Shown here: piece by piece, positions 43,541 to 52,612 of the stretch
Numbering within the stretch: the first letter of the stretch is position 1
How the letters are laid out: each line of letters begins with the position of its first letter
Assembly (NCBI GenBank): GCA_900316285.1
Contig: ONCG01000001.1
Coordinates: 1-64,000, forward strand
Source: an uncultured Prevotellaceae bacterium
GTDB taxonomy: Bacteria; Bacteroidota; Bacteroidia; Bacteroidales; Bacteroidaceae
Reading direction: 5' to 3'
DNA: 64,000 bases
Program-made: the position numbers and the translations under genes
Notes under the pieces: generated by a model
Told to the model about the DNA's origin: nothing
The model's input: only the letters and a program-made list of their open reading frames with translations
The model's database searches: none

Positions 43541-43606
43541 TTACTTTTTTATATGAAAATGCCCAGGGTCATTTACTCTCCATGAATGAACTCCTTTTGT
43601 TATTAT
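43541..43606 (-). pseudogene. 3' tail of a lost polymorphic-toxin gene
   Basis: The complement reads ...GVHSWRVNDPGHFHIKK followed by TAA (43543-43541), with an in-frame stop about 20 codons upstream and no start. The sequence resembles the C-terminus of an Rhs/HNH-type toxin domain. Everything upstream is replaced by unrelated AT-rich DNA. Confidence 0.5.
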
Positions 43607-43782
43607 CGTTTAATATGATTGTTTATTATTTGCAAAGTTAGTATTTTCCTTCTTGTCCTGCAAGCCTTTTTACGTTTTTAACATGTTCTTCCCTTTTTTC
43701 CTTCATTCCGTTTTTCATCTTTTATATCGCTAGGGAAGTGGGGAACGATGAAAGAAGACAAACGGGACAGAAGAACACCTAC

Positions 43783-43884
43783 CTGTGATTTTTAATTTTT
43801 GCTGCAATTCTGCCATTGCTGCAATACTCGTTGATAATCAACGGGTTGCAAATGGCAGCAAAGTGGCAGAATTGCAGCAAATTC
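43783..43884. repeat. ~100-bp palindromic element, left copy
   Basis: The segment is itself an imperfect palindrome (GCTGCAATTCTGCCA ... TGGCAGAATTGCAGC) with a central CGTTGATAATCAACG. An inverted copy, about 87% identical by eye, lies at 44439-44541. Confidence 0.85.
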
Positions 43885-44016
43885 TGAAAAACGCGTTTAT
43901 TTACGACGTTTTTAATGAATAATCGCGCTATTTCAACACGAAGAAATGACGAATCGAGCGATTTTGGGGTGACAAGATACACGGTGCCGCAATAAGCACG
44001 ATCACGTTGTCTTGCC

Positions 44017-44214
44017 TACCAGCGTGTGGTAAATACGATACCTACATGTGGTAGAAGTGATACCGACATGTGGTAGGAGTGATACCTACATGCGGTAGTC
44101 ACACTACCTGCATGCGGTAACGGCTCTACCGCATTGTGGTAACAGCTCTACCACATGCTGGTAACGGCATTACCAGATAGCGGTAACGACATTACCAGAT
44201 AGCGGCAACGATTC
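44017..44214. repeat. Nine tandem 22-bp palindromic units
   Basis: Nine consecutive units begin at 44017, 44039, 44061, 44083, 44105, 44127, 44149, 44171 and 44193. Each starts TACC, has a centre close to CATGYG, then GGTA and a variable 7-base tail; TACCACATGTGGTA is the ideal palindrome. The period is exactly 22 bases throughout, about two helical turns, which would present all sites on one face of the DNA. Confidence 0.9.
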
Positions 44215-44224
44215 TGGTAACGCG

Positions 44225-44320
44225 TCATGTGAAATCGTAGACGGTGACATAGCCGTTGAACTGCACATTGTCGTCGTAGCCGAAGTTGCGGAAGAGGTTA
44301 AGCGAGCGCAGAGTCGAACT
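44225..44320 (-). pseudogene. Orphan gene 3' end between the repeats
   Basis: The complement is open and reads LRSLNLFRNFGYDDNVQFNG and YVTVYDFT before TGA at 44227-44225. There is no start codon nearby. It is probably a leftover of a disrupted gene; family unknown. Confidence 0.35.
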
Positions 44321-44438
44321 ATGCCAAGCATGAGCACCTTCGCTATTTCAATGGCAAGGATTCGGGAAAAAAGTTCAAATATGCAACAATTCCTTGCAAA
44401 TAAAAGGCGATTTTTGTGTTAATTTTATGTTAAAATCG

Positions 44439-44541
44439 AGATTTGCTGCAATACTGCCACACTACTGCCACTCGCAACCCATTGATTATCAACGAGTATT
44501 GCAGCAATGGCAGAATTGCAGCAGAAAATAAAAATCACTGG
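44439..44541. repeat. ~100-bp palindromic element, right copy (inverted)
   Basis: Reverse complement of this segment matches 43783-43884 through GCTGCAATTCTGCCATTGCT, CTCGTTGATAATCAA and the flanking GTGATTTTTA stretch. Together the two copies bracket the 22-bp array and an orphan gene end. Confidence 0.85.
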
Positions 44542-44894
44542 TTGTAAACCTATAGTGAAATTAAGAGTATAAACTGTCAACCTAAATCAGTACACCTCAT
44601 GTATTTGCATCGAACAATGACTAAGAACGCTATGAGCAGCAAAACCCCTGGTTAAGCTATATACTGACCAATCCCAGCTTTCGCGAGGATTGGGTAAGGA
44701 AAATACGAAAAGGCAATGTCATTATTCCCAAAATTAATAAAATAGGAATAATAAAAAGCCGGGTTGACAATCGTTCCTTATTTATGCTGAGATCAAGTTA
44801 TCTTCGCTACAGCGAAGATACGAAAGATAATCCAGATATGCAACTATTTCGCCACGATGTCATCTAAGGATGACGGAGGCGAGGACGAGGGGCC
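44542..44894. other. Gene-free spacer
   Basis: No gene is visible. Two hairpins occur: AATCCCAGCTTTCGCGAGGATT-like at ~44670-44695, and ATTATTCC...GGAATAAT followed by five A at ~44720-44755. Their role is unclear. Confidence 0.4.
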
Positions 44895-46634
44895 TCAATT
44901 ATCCAATGCCCTGGACTCGGACGGGGCAATGCCGAAGGCACGGCGGTAGGCGCGGGTGAAGTTGGAGCGGTCCTCAAATCCGCAGCGCATGGCCACTTCG
45001 CTGATGTTCATCTCGGGATGTTCCTCCAGCATCTGACGGGCTTTCTCCATGCGTTGGCGCAGGATATAGGCTTTGGGGCCTTCCTTCACGATGGCGGTGA
45101 AGCGGCGGCGGAACGTCGTTGTCGACATGAAGAGTTGCGAAGCCAACGCCTCCACGTCCACATGACCTTCATTAATCTGCTCGCTCACGATGGCGTTCAC
45201 CTTCTCCATGAACGCGCGTTCCTGGTCGTTCCAGCCTGCTGAGGAATCAGCGGGTTGCGGCCCATCGTGTTCCTCCAATTCGTCGCTTACGCCGCCCGCG
45301 CTCATCTCGCCCTCATCGGGAGCGGCTCGCTGGGCCTGTTCGTAGGCATGCTCTTCCTGCTGGTTCTCCAACACCTCCGTCAACTCGTTGAACTGTCTGA
45401 CGAACTCGGCAGTGCGTTTGCGCATGTTCTTCCATAGCAGGAAGCACACCAGCAGCAGCGCCAGCACCACGATGGACCCCAGCACGATGTAATTCCGCAA
45501 CTGGCTCTTCGTGGCCTCGTTCTCGGCTTTCAGCGCATCGTTGCCCAGCCGAGCACTCATCATCGCGATACTGTCCGCCACATGCTCGGCATAGAGCGTG
45601 TCTTTCAGTCCGTTGTAGCGTTCCAGGTGGGGCAAGGCGGCCTTCGGGTCGCTGTTCTTCAGCGACATGTAGAGCCCTAGTTGCGAATGCACTTCGTTGT
45701 ATCGGTCGCCCATGGCATTGAATATCTGCTGTGCCTGCCCGAAGTATTTCTGTGCATCGGGAAAATTCTTCTTCCATAGCGACAACTCTCCCAGTTTGTT
45801 GCAAGCGATGGCGAGCGAATGGTAGTTTTGGTCGGCTTGCAACTGCGGCAATGCAGCCCGCAACACGTAGAGCGCGTCGTCATAGCGTTTCAGTCCCACC
45901 AGCGCCTCCGCCTTCTGCACCTGCCTCATGGCCAGTTTGTCTTTCCGTCCGAGTTGCTCCTCCATCTGGCAGGCTTGGTCGGCATACTCCAGCGCTTTCT
46001 CCTGGTCGCCCTTGGCGTGGTAGACCTCAGAGGCGGTACCTAAGAGCACAGCCATGCGGGCGGGGTTTTGTGCTTTCTTCGCATACTCCATCGCACGCAG
46101 GATGTAGGGCTCGGCCTCTCCCGGCAGGTTGGCACCGAGGAAGATGCCTGCCAGCGTGTTCAGACTCGAGCTGATGGCGTCGGGGTCGCCGCTCTTCATG
46201 TCCAGTTCGTTGCAGAGTTTTGCGTATTTTGCCGCATTCGGGCTGTCGCCCATCCTGAAATAGACGATACCCAGCAGGTTCAGGCAATCGGCTTCCGCCA
46301 CACGATTGTTTCCCGCGTGGCAGTAGGGTAGCGCGCGTTCGCCATACTGCGCCGCCTTCTGATAGTCTTGCAGGGCATTATAGTGCTCGGCAGCCCAGTA
46401 GTAGACCTGCTGTGCCAGCGTGTCGCGATGCACCTCGTTTGTGAACGCCAGCGACTCATCGGTCAGCCCTTCTTCCTGTATCAGGCTGAAGAAGGCATTG
46501 GCTGCTTCCAGGCGAGCGGCTTTCTGCGAAGATTGTTCGAAACGATTGAGCAGTGGGGCGGCCTTGTCGGCCACCTGAGCCCATGTGGCGATAGCCATGA
46601 GCAGCAGAGGGAGTATAAGAAGCGTCTTCTTCAT
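44895..46634 (-). CDS. TPR-transmembrane-AraC hybrid regulator
   Basis: The 579-residue protein begins with a signal peptide (LLLMAIATWAQ) and ~340 residues of tetratricopeptide repeats (AQYGERALPYC, ALEYADQACQM, AQKYFGQAQQIFNAMGDRYNE). One membrane span follows (YIVLGSIVVLALLLVCFLL), then an acidic linker and a C-terminal AraC helix-turn-helix pair (~485-575: LASQLFMSTTTFRRRF, ISEVAMRCGFEDRSNFTRAYRRAFG). The layout implies periplasmic sensing and cytoplasmic DNA binding. A shorter AraC paralogue is divergent from it. Confidence 0.88.
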   Translation of the reverse strand: MKKTLLILPLLLMAIATWAQVADKAAPLLNRFEQSSQKAARLEAANAFFSLIQEEGLTDESLAFTNEVHRDTLAQQVYYWAAEHYNALQDYQKAAQYGERALPYCHAGNNRVAEADCLNLLGIVYFRMGDSPNAAKYAKLCNELDMKSGDPDAISSSLNTLAGIFLGANLPGEAEPYILRAMEYAKKAQNPARMAVLLGTASEVYHAKGDQEKALEYADQACQMEEQLGRKDKLAMRQVQKAEALVGLKRYDDALYVLRAALPQLQADQNYHSLAIACNKLGELSLWKKNFPDAQKYFGQAQQIFNAMGDRYNEVHSQLGLYMSLKNSDPKAALPHLERYNGLKDTLYAEHVADSIAMMSARLGNDALKAENEATKSQLRNYIVLGSIVVLALLLVCFLLWKNMRKRTAEFVRQFNELTEVLENQQEEHAYEQAQRAAPDEGEMSAGGVSDELEEHDGPQPADSSAGWNDQERAFMEKVNAIVSEQINEGHVDVEALASQLFMSTTTFRRRFTAIVKEGPKAYILRQRMEKARQMLEEHPEMNISEVAMRCGFEDRSNFTRAYRRAFGIAPSESRALDN

Positions 46635-46680
46635 CGTGATGTGATATTTTTATGATTTTGCCCATTTGTGGGCGACCATG

Positions 46681-46711
46681 CAAAGATAAACAATTCGGCA
46701 TGATTAAACAA
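46681..46711 (-). promoter_or_regulatory. Promoter of the TPR-AraC gene
   Basis: The complement has GTTG (46711-46708 region) and TATCTTTG (46688-46681), about 20 bases apart, 46 bases upstream of the start codon. Confidence 0.6.
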
Positions 46712-46838
46712 CAAATTAACGGTTTTATTTCCCGATTTCGTGGATGAAATCGAACAGAATCCAATGGGAAGGGGCATTTTGTCGCTTTCTGACAACTAAT
46801 TGAAAGAAAATGACACCCCCCGTACTAAAGAATATCCG

Positions 46839-46846
46839 TAACTTTG
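46839..46846 (+). promoter_or_regulatory. Promoter of the short AraC gene
   Basis: TAACTTTG matches TAnnTTTG, 32 bases before the ATG at 46879. Confidence 0.55.
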
Positions 46847-46878
46847 CAACCATCATCAACCAACAGCCGAGAACCAAT

Positions 46879-47247
46879 ATGGACAAGAAAACTATCGAAG
46901 AGGTGATCAAGGGAGAGGTGGAGCGCGGAAACTTCAGTGTGGAAGGCATCGCGGCGAAGCTCTTCATCACCCCTTTTACGTTCCGCCGCCAGTTTGAACG
47001 GCTCTTCCATGAATCACCCAAGAAATATCTCCAGCGTGCGCGGATGAACAAAGCCAAGCAACTCTTGCGTGAGCATCCCGAAACGACCATCGAGACCATC
47101 GGCCATACGCTCGGCTATACCGACAAATCGAACTTCAACCGAGCCTTCCGCACCGCTTTCGGCATCACGCCCTCTGAGTTCAGGGCACAATGCGAAACAA
47201 CCAGAATCAACAATAACCAAAAAAACCAAGAATATGAAACAATTTAA
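46879..47247 (+). CDS. Stand-alone AraC-type DNA-binding protein
   Basis: From the ATG at 46879 the ~122-residue protein consists of little more than the double helix-turn-helix (IAAKLFITPFTFRRQFERLF; IGHTLGYTDKSNFNRAFRTAFGITPSEF). It aligns closely with the C-terminal domain of the divergent TPR-AraC protein, so one was probably derived from the other. It overlaps the next gene by 14 bases, suggesting co-expression with the dockerin-tailed protein. No ligand-binding domain is present. Confidence 0.85.
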   Translation: MDKKTIEEVIKGEVERGNFSVEGIAAKLFITPFTFRRQFERLFHESPKKYLQRARMNKAKQLLREHPETTIETIGHTLGYTDKSNFNRAFRTAFGITPSEFRAQCETTRINNNQKNQEYETI

Positions 47248-49735
47248 GCAATTTTTCCTTATCCTCTGCCTGACGATAGTGGGCGGAGTGAGCAATGCGT
47301 GGGCGCAAACTGAGAATACGGTGACTATAAATAATTTAGTCTATGAAGTAACAAAGTCTAACGTCGATGGTAAATATGCATATATTAAAGATTTCTCCAA
47401 CTTTGATAAAGAAACGCTAATCATTCCTGCAACCATAACAGTCCCTGACGCTTGGAATGGTAGTGATGTGGTTTATGAGGTACGGGGATTCGACATTGAA
47501 AAAGATATCACTAACAATTATATCAGGAAAATGATATTTAAAGGAAAAAATTCATTTTATATATTATATAGTAAAGTTGTAAATTGTCCGAATCTGCAAA
47601 AAATCTTCTTCATGACAGGGAATTATGGGGTTGCATTTGAATACCCTGTAGGTGAGTATCAGCCTCTTGACCTTTATTTCAAAGAAGTACCATCTCTTAC
47701 TTCTTCTATTTTTCCACCTCACCCAGAGTTATGCACAGCCCATGTTGCCATGAATGACGATGATTTTGCCGTATTGGAGCAGCAAATTGCTGATGGGAGC
47801 ATCTGGGGCTGGCCCGAGTTTAAAGACGTTGTGCAATGGGATGGCGTTTCTGAGATTAATGATCCTATTGGTCCAAACACCAGCACCATCAATCTGTCGG
47901 TTCGGGAATGCGAACTGGGAGGAACCTATTATCAGGACGGATCAAGAAAATCATTCAAATACCAATCACAAAGCAATAACGCAACCACCGATATTCTTAC
48001 CGCCGACAAGAATAAGGAATTCAAGTTCTACGTGTCAACTTATACAACTTTTGGTTATGGTGATTTCGAACCTCGGCACGTCTACTTGAATGGGCGTGAC
48101 ATTTTCAGCGAAATGACACCCGATGCTAATGGTAAATACTGGTACACCATCGACCATGTTACTGACGACATCTTTCTCAACGTAGAAGGTGAAGGTTTGG
48201 TCTCCGGAGTGTATCTCTATCAGAACGAAGGAGGAAAATTCACATGGACCAGAACAGGTGGCACCCCAGATATCGTGACTGGACATTATGGCTACGAATT
48301 ATATTACCCACAGACCCATACTGCGACCCTCTTCATTCAACCAAATCCAGGCTATCGGGTGTCGGAAATCCGCATCCCAGGCTACTTTCTTAGTCTCACG
48401 CAAGCGGATTCATTCGATTGGGTAACTGTTGATGAGAGTGGCAATTATACCGTAACGTTCGGCGTGGGAGGTGATACACGTAAGGTACCTTATGTCTATG
48501 TCTACATCTTCTACGAGAAGATTTACGATGTAAACATTACCTTCAACATCACTCGTAGCGGAGGTGGAGTAGCCGCATATAGCGATCTCGAAGGTACTTA
48601 TACCGCAATAGAAGAAAACAATTTGTCCCAGCAGAAAATAGACGAAACCCATGGAGATATCAACTTTTCTGCTATTGCCAATGCTGACGAAAAAGTAACC
48701 TTCTATGTGAACGGTGAGGCAGTAAACCCAGGAGATGTCGCATCGTGGGTATCTGAAAGCGATGTGTTTGTGAATGACGGCGCACTCCAAACCGAATATC
48801 AAAACAAAACAATTTATCAGATTGCTTATAATTACGAAGACATGATTGCTGCTGGTGCATCCAATGGCGATGTCCTCAATCTTAACATTGTCACCGAGAA
48901 GATTCCTCATATCTTCGTGAATGCAACTGTGGAGGGAGCAGGAAAGCATACCGTGCTCTGCAATCAGAATCCTTATATAGACGGTGGCGATGCCGGAACT
49001 TATGTTTACGAGTCAAATACAGCGAATATCAATACGTTTATCAACCCCACCACAGAAAGTGGGTCTTTCATTGGACTCTATGCCACTCCTTACAAGGGAC
49101 AGACGGTAGAAGTCTCTGTCAATGGCGCAGAGCTCGAATTGACGAAAAAGGTGGCAGATGGACCGTTGGCCATCCCTGACTGGAACAGCGATTGGACAGA
49201 GAACAATGTGATACCATATGAAGAAGGTGACACTTACTACCACCTCGAGAACTACAGAATAACTCCAGGCGAGACCTATAATGTCAAGGTGAAGTACTCC
49301 TACCAGCCCAACTATCTCCTGAGCGTGACCCGCATAGGCGGCGCAGAGGTGAGCGCATCGAGATGGACAAAAGTCAATGGAAACATTGTAACGACTGACA
49401 TCGATGATAAAGAGACGTTGCCGGTGGAACTGTATTCCGAGTGCCTTGCGGATGAAGGGAGCCAAAAACATCTATGTATGGAATTCAAGAAGAACGATGG
49501 AGAAATTCAAAAACTCTTCCTCGACGGTGTTGACATTACAGACCAGTTGGAACCGTCTGCCGATACCAACGTGTATATATGGAATTTCTCGATTCCATCT
49601 GAGCAAATCGACACCCAACAACATTCGCTCGTCTTCTATTCCGTTCCTGCAGGCTCTGCTGACGTGAATGGCGATGGCGCCGTGAACATTGCCGACGTGA
49701 CAGCACTGGTGAATAATATTCTGGGGAAGCAGTAA
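47234..49735 (+). CDS. Large secreted protein with a dockerin-like C-terminus
   Basis: The ATG at 47234 gives a signal peptide (FFLILCLTIVGGVSNAWAQ). The ~833-residue product has an N-terminal leucine-rich/BspA-like part (LIIPATITVPDAWNGSDV, IRKMIFKGKNSFYIL), several beta-sandwich repeats with acidic, aromatic sequences, and ends in DVNGDGAVNIADVTALVNNI. That end is the dockerin-type calcium motif common at the C-terminus of Prevotella surface proteins. Surface location is inferred; ligand unknown. The next structure is a 15-bp perfect hairpin. Confidence 0.8.
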   Translation: MKQFKQFFLILCLTIVGGVSNAWAQTENTVTINNLVYEVTKSNVDGKYAYIKDFSNFDKETLIIPATITVPDAWNGSDVVYEVRGFDIEKDITNNYIRKMIFKGKNSFYILYSKVVNCPNLQKIFFMTGNYGVAFEYPVGEYQPLDLYFKEVPSLTSSIFPPHPELCTAHVAMNDDDFAVLEQQIADGSIWGWPEFKDVVQWDGVSEINDPIGPNTSTINLSVRECELGGTYYQDGSRKSFKYQSQSNNATTDILTADKNKEFKFYVSTYTTFGYGDFEPRHVYLNGRDIFSEMTPDANGKYWYTIDHVTDDIFLNVEGEGLVSGVYLYQNEGGKFTWTRTGGTPDIVTGHYGYELYYPQTHTATLFIQPNPGYRVSEIRIPGYFLSLTQADSFDWVTVDESGNYTVTFGVGGDTRKVPYVYVYIFYEKIYDVNITFNITRSGGGVAAYSDLEGTYTAIEENNLSQQKIDETHGDINFSAIANADEKVTFYVNGEAVNPGDVASWVSESDVFVNDGALQTEYQNKTIYQIAYNYEDMIAAGASNGDVLNLNIVTEKIPHIFVNATVEGAGKHTVLCNQNPYIDGGDAGTYVYESNTANINTFINPTTESGSFIGLYATPYKGQTVEVSVNGAELELTKKVADGPLAIPDWNSDWTENNVIPYEEGDTYYHLENYRITPGETYNVKVKYSYQPNYLLSVTRIGGAEVSASRWTKVNGNIVTTDIDDKETLPVELYSECLADEGSQKHLCMEFKKNDGEIQKLFLDGVDITDQLEPSADTNVYIWNFSIPSEQIDTQQHSLVFYSVPAGSADVNGDGAVNIADVTALVNNILGKQ

Positions 49736-49763
49736 AATGTATTCCCTTAACGATAATCGCATA

Positions 49764-49811
49764 TCAGTCTTTTTGTAAATAGGGTTTACACCTTAATTAC
49801 AAAAAGACTGA
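49764..49811. terminator. Terminator-like hairpin behind the dockerin-tailed gene
   Basis: TCAGTCTTTTTGTAA at 49764-49778 pairs perfectly with TTACAAAAAGACTGA at 49797-49811 around an 18-base loop. Confidence 0.6.
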
Positions 49812-49857
49812 CAGACGAATCAGACGATGCCAATTCTCACTACGCTATAAAGACGAC

Positions 49858-49892
49858 AAATCGCCCAGTTTGCTGCAAACTGGGCGATTATT
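49858..49892 (-). terminator. trxB terminator
   Basis: AAATCGCCCAGTTT and AAACTGGGCGATT form a long stem with a four-to-six-base loop. On the minus strand it ends in TTT just behind trxB. Confidence 0.8.
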
Positions 49893-49926
49893 ATGTTATG
49901 TGTCCCCCTTGGGAACAGGTATGGCG

Positions 49927-50883
49927 TCAGAGCGTCTGCAGGTAGCGCTCGGCTTCGAGGGCGGCCTTGCAACCACTACCGGCAGCGACGATTGCCTGGC
50001 GATAGACGGGATCGGCGCAGTCGCCAGCAGCGAAGATGCCTGGCAGCGCTTCAGCAGGATTGGCGGCAGAGGCCACGCGCGGCGTTCCGTCGATGGTGCG
50101 GATGTAGCCTGTCTCGTCGACAGCCACGAATGGGCGGAACACATCGGTGTTGGGCTTGTGGCCGATGGCGAGGAAGAAGCCGTCGATGGGCAGGTCGTAG
50201 CGTTCCTCGTCGGGCTCGCCCTTGCGCTTCACCACATGGGCACCCTCCACACCGCCTTCGCCATAGAGGCCAACGGTGTTGTGTTCGAAGAGCACTTCTA
50301 TCTTCTCGTTCTCGAAGACGCGCTTCTGCATCACATCGCTGGCGCGCAGATAGGGTTTGCGAACGATGAGGTATACCTTCTTGCAGAGCTGGGCAAGATA
50401 GATGGCTTCCTCGCAGGCTGTGTCGCCACCGCCCACAACAGCCACGGTCTTCTTGCGATAGAAGAAGCCGTCGCAGGTGGCACAGGCCGACACGCCCATG
50501 CCGTTGTACTTCTTCTCGTCGTCGAGGCCGAGGTATTTGGCAGAGGCACCGGTGGCGATAATCACCGTGTCGGCCTCCACTTCCACGCCGCGATCAGTGG
50601 TGAGCACATAGGGACGATGGGAGAAGTCCACCTTCTCGATGATGCCATCGCGCATATCGCAGCCGAAGCGCTCGGCCTGCTGGCGCAGTTGCATCATCAT
50701 CTCGTTGCCGTCGACGCCTTCGGGATAGCCGGGGAAGTTCTCCACGGTGGTGGTCTGTGTGAGCTGACCACCCATCTGCAGACCGCAATAGAGCACCGGC
50801 TGCAGGTTGGCACGTCCGGCATAGATGGCAGCGGTGTAGCCTGCAGGTCCGCTACCGATGATTAAGCATTTTACTCGTTCCAT
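49927..50883 (-). CDS. trxB: Thioredoxin-disulfide reductase
   Basis: The 318-residue flavoprotein shows the FAD motif IGSGPAGYTAAIYAGRA, the redox-active CATCDG, the NADPH motif VVGGGDTACEEAIYL, and the second FAD motif GIFAAGDCAD. It reduces thioredoxin with NADPH. It starts eight bases behind the glutathione peroxidase gene, so the two form an oxidative-stress pair. Confidence 0.95.
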   Translation of the reverse strand: MERVKCLIIGSGPAGYTAAIYAGRANLQPVLYCGLQMGGQLTQTTTVENFPGYPEGVDGNEMMMQLRQQAERFGCDMRDGIIEKVDFSHRPYVLTTDRGVEVEADTVIIATGASAKYLGLDDEKKYNGMGVSACATCDGFFYRKKTVAVVGGGDTACEEAIYLAQLCKKVYLIVRKPYLRASDVMQKRVFENEKIEVLFEHNTVGLYGEGGVEGAHVVKRKGEPDEERYDLPIDGFFLAIGHKPNTDVFRPFVAVDETGYIRTIDGTPRVASAANPAEALPGIFAAGDCADPVYRQAIVAAGSGCKAALEAERYLQTL

Positions 50884-50891
50884 GTTTATGA

Positions 50892-51446
50892 TTACTCATG
50901 CAGCAGCTTTTCAATCTGAGCTGCGATGTTTTCAAACTTCTCCGTGGGCTCGAAACGGGCTACCACCTGTCCGCGCTTGTTGATGAGGAACTTCGTGAAG
51001 TTCCACTTGATGTCGGGACTCTCCTTGTAGTTGGGATCGGCCTTCGACAGCATGTCGTCGAGGATGTGTGCAATGGGGTGCTCCATGTCCCAACCGGCAA
51101 AGCCCTTCTGCTCCTTGAGGAACTTGAAGAGCGGGTCGGCATCGTCGCCGTTCACCTTCACCTTCTTGAAGCGGGGGAAGTCGGTGCCGAAGGTGAGCTT
51201 GCAGAATTCGTGGATGCTCTCGTCGGTGCCGGGAGCCTGCTGGCCGAACTGGTTGCAGGGGAAGTCGAGCACCTCGAAGCCGTCGGCGTGATATTTCTTG
51301 TAGAGGGCCTCCAGTTCGTCGTACTGAGGCGTGAAGCCACATTTCGTAGCGGTGTTCACGATGAGGAGCACTTCGTTCTGATACTCCTTCAGTCTTACGT
51401 CTTTGCCTTTTCTGTCTTTGACAGCGAAATCATAAACAGTCTTCAT
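50892..51446 (-). CDS. Glutathione-peroxidase family thiol peroxidase
   Basis: The 184-residue protein has the peroxidatic Cys36 in NTATKCGFTPQYDEL (Cys, not Sec), the FPCNQFGQQAPG motif and the WNFTKFLINKRG end. Such bacterial enzymes usually take electrons from thioredoxin, consistent with trxB eight bases downstream. Confidence 0.93.
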   Translation of the reverse strand: MKTVYDFAVKDRKGKDVRLKEYQNEVLLIVNTATKCGFTPQYDELEALYKKYHADGFEVLDFPCNQFGQQAPGTDESIHEFCKLTFGTDFPRFKKVKVNGDDADPLFKFLKEQKGFAGWDMEHPIAHILDDMLSKADPNYKESPDIKWNFTKFLINKRGQVVARFEPTEKFENIAAQIEKLLHE

Positions 51447-52038
51447 TTTCTTTTCGTATTGTTGGTTAAAAAATGGTGATGATACAGGAGATGCACAAGG
51501 ACCTCGGAGAGGTCACATATGCGTAACCGCAGGTCTTGACCTGCGGTGGATGACATCCACCAGACACCCGACCCTAAAGGGGTCGCACATCATCAAGCAG
51601 ACGAATTGGCAGTTTAGTTGCTATGCGTCCCCTTTGGGGACGAGGGCATATATCAGAGTCCTGATCTCCGCGGGTCAAGACCCGCGGTTATGCACATGAG
51701 ACCCCTTTGGGGTCTTACTGCCGGGCGTCTTTGTGCCATCTGCTATATTATTCCTTAAAAAATTCTCTCTACAAAGATAAGCAAAAAGTTTCTGGTTTCG
51801 AGTTTCTGGTTTCAAGTTTTAATGTTTATTAGGGAAAATAACAGAAACTATAGGGGAATTCCTACGAAAGAATATGGAAAAACGTTTTGTTAGCCCACGA
51901 AAAAGCAGTATCTTTGCAACAGAGAAATCGAAAAGCGAGAAATCAGCAAATAGTAAACAACAAAAAAGTATAAACCAAAGCCCAAGCCCCTGCGTGGCTT
52001 CCTTCCCTAAGGGAGGATAAGAGGGGGGCCTCACAACT
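51447..52038. repeat. Palindrome-rich spacer before a lipoprotein gene
   Basis: Notable hairpins are ACCGCAGGTCTTGACCTGCG (51526-51547), GACCCTAAAGGGGTC, GTCCCCTTTGGGGAC, CCGCGGGTCAAGACCCGCGG (51668-51687) and GACCCCTTTGGGGTC. The first and fourth are inverted relatives of each other and probably mark the two ends of one ~200-base element (~51515-51715). A CTTCCTTCCCTAAGGGAGG piece lies in the leader near 51996. No gene is seen. Confidence 0.65.
51886..51916 (+). promoter_or_regulatory. Promoter of the 52039 lipoprotein gene
   Basis: TTTG at 51886-51889 and TATCTTTG at 51909-51916 are 19 bases apart. The ~115-base leader contains a partial CCCTCC-type repeat. Confidence 0.65.
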
Positions 52039-52611
52039 ATGAAGAAATGGTACACACTCTGGACGCTTCTGCTCATGGCAGTGCTGTCCGTGTCGTTCAC
52101 AAGCTGCGAATGGGACGACGACGATGCAATCGCCTACACCCTGGAGGGTACTTGGCGCGGTAACATGTATATGTCTTCTGAATGGGACGGACGCGTCTAC
52201 GATGCCACCTATTCGGAGATCTGCTTCCTCCGCGACCCCTACCGCTACAGCAGCGGCACGGGCTACTGGATCGACTACTATAACAACGCCGGCTGGGGAC
52301 GCAACTACGTGGCCAACCACATTGAGTGGACGGTGAACTATCGCACCATCACCGTGTACTTCGTTGAGGAGGGAACGACGCTCTGGATCGAGAACTACCG
52401 GCTTGACGATGCCTACTTCGAGGGAACCATCTACGATGGCGAGAGCCGCGTAGACTTCCAGCTGCGTCACACGTCGTCGCCCAACTGGAACGACTACTAC
52501 TATGGCTGGGACGGCTACTACTACGATGACTACTATTACTCAAAGTCGGGAGTGGTAGGCACCGAACAGAAGGCACAGAAGGCGCCGAAGCGCATCCTCA
52601 AAATTAAGTAG
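52039..52611 (+). CDS. Acidic, tyrosine-rich lipoprotein
   Basis: The 190-residue protein has a lipobox (SFTSC, Cys23) followed by an acidic stretch (EWDDDD). A lipocalin-like beta-rich domain follows (LEGTWRGNMYMSSEWDGR, YWIDYYNN, IEWTVNYRTITVYFVEEG), then a Tyr/Asp-rich segment (DYYYGWDGYYYDDYYY) and a basic tail. Similar small lipoproteins are common in Prevotella; the function is unknown. A perfect hairpin terminator follows. Confidence 0.75.
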   Translation: MKKWYTLWTLLLMAVLSVSFTSCEWDDDDAIAYTLEGTWRGNMYMSSEWDGRVYDATYSEICFLRDPYRYSSGTGYWIDYYNNAGWGRNYVANHIEWTVNYRTITVYFVEEGTTLWIENYRLDDAYFEGTIYDGESRVDFQLRHTSSPNWNDYYYGWDGYYYDDYYYSKSGVVGTEQKAQKAPKRILKIK

Positions 52612-52612
52612 A

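Noticed and set aside
43779-43982. Small open frame overlapping the left ~100-bp palindrome
   Set aside because: Its codons lie largely in a repeat element and there is no promoter or ribosome site.
44017-44214. CRISPR array
   Set aside because: Period is only 22 bases with 7-base variable tails; there are no 28-36-base repeats, no unique spacers and no cas genes.
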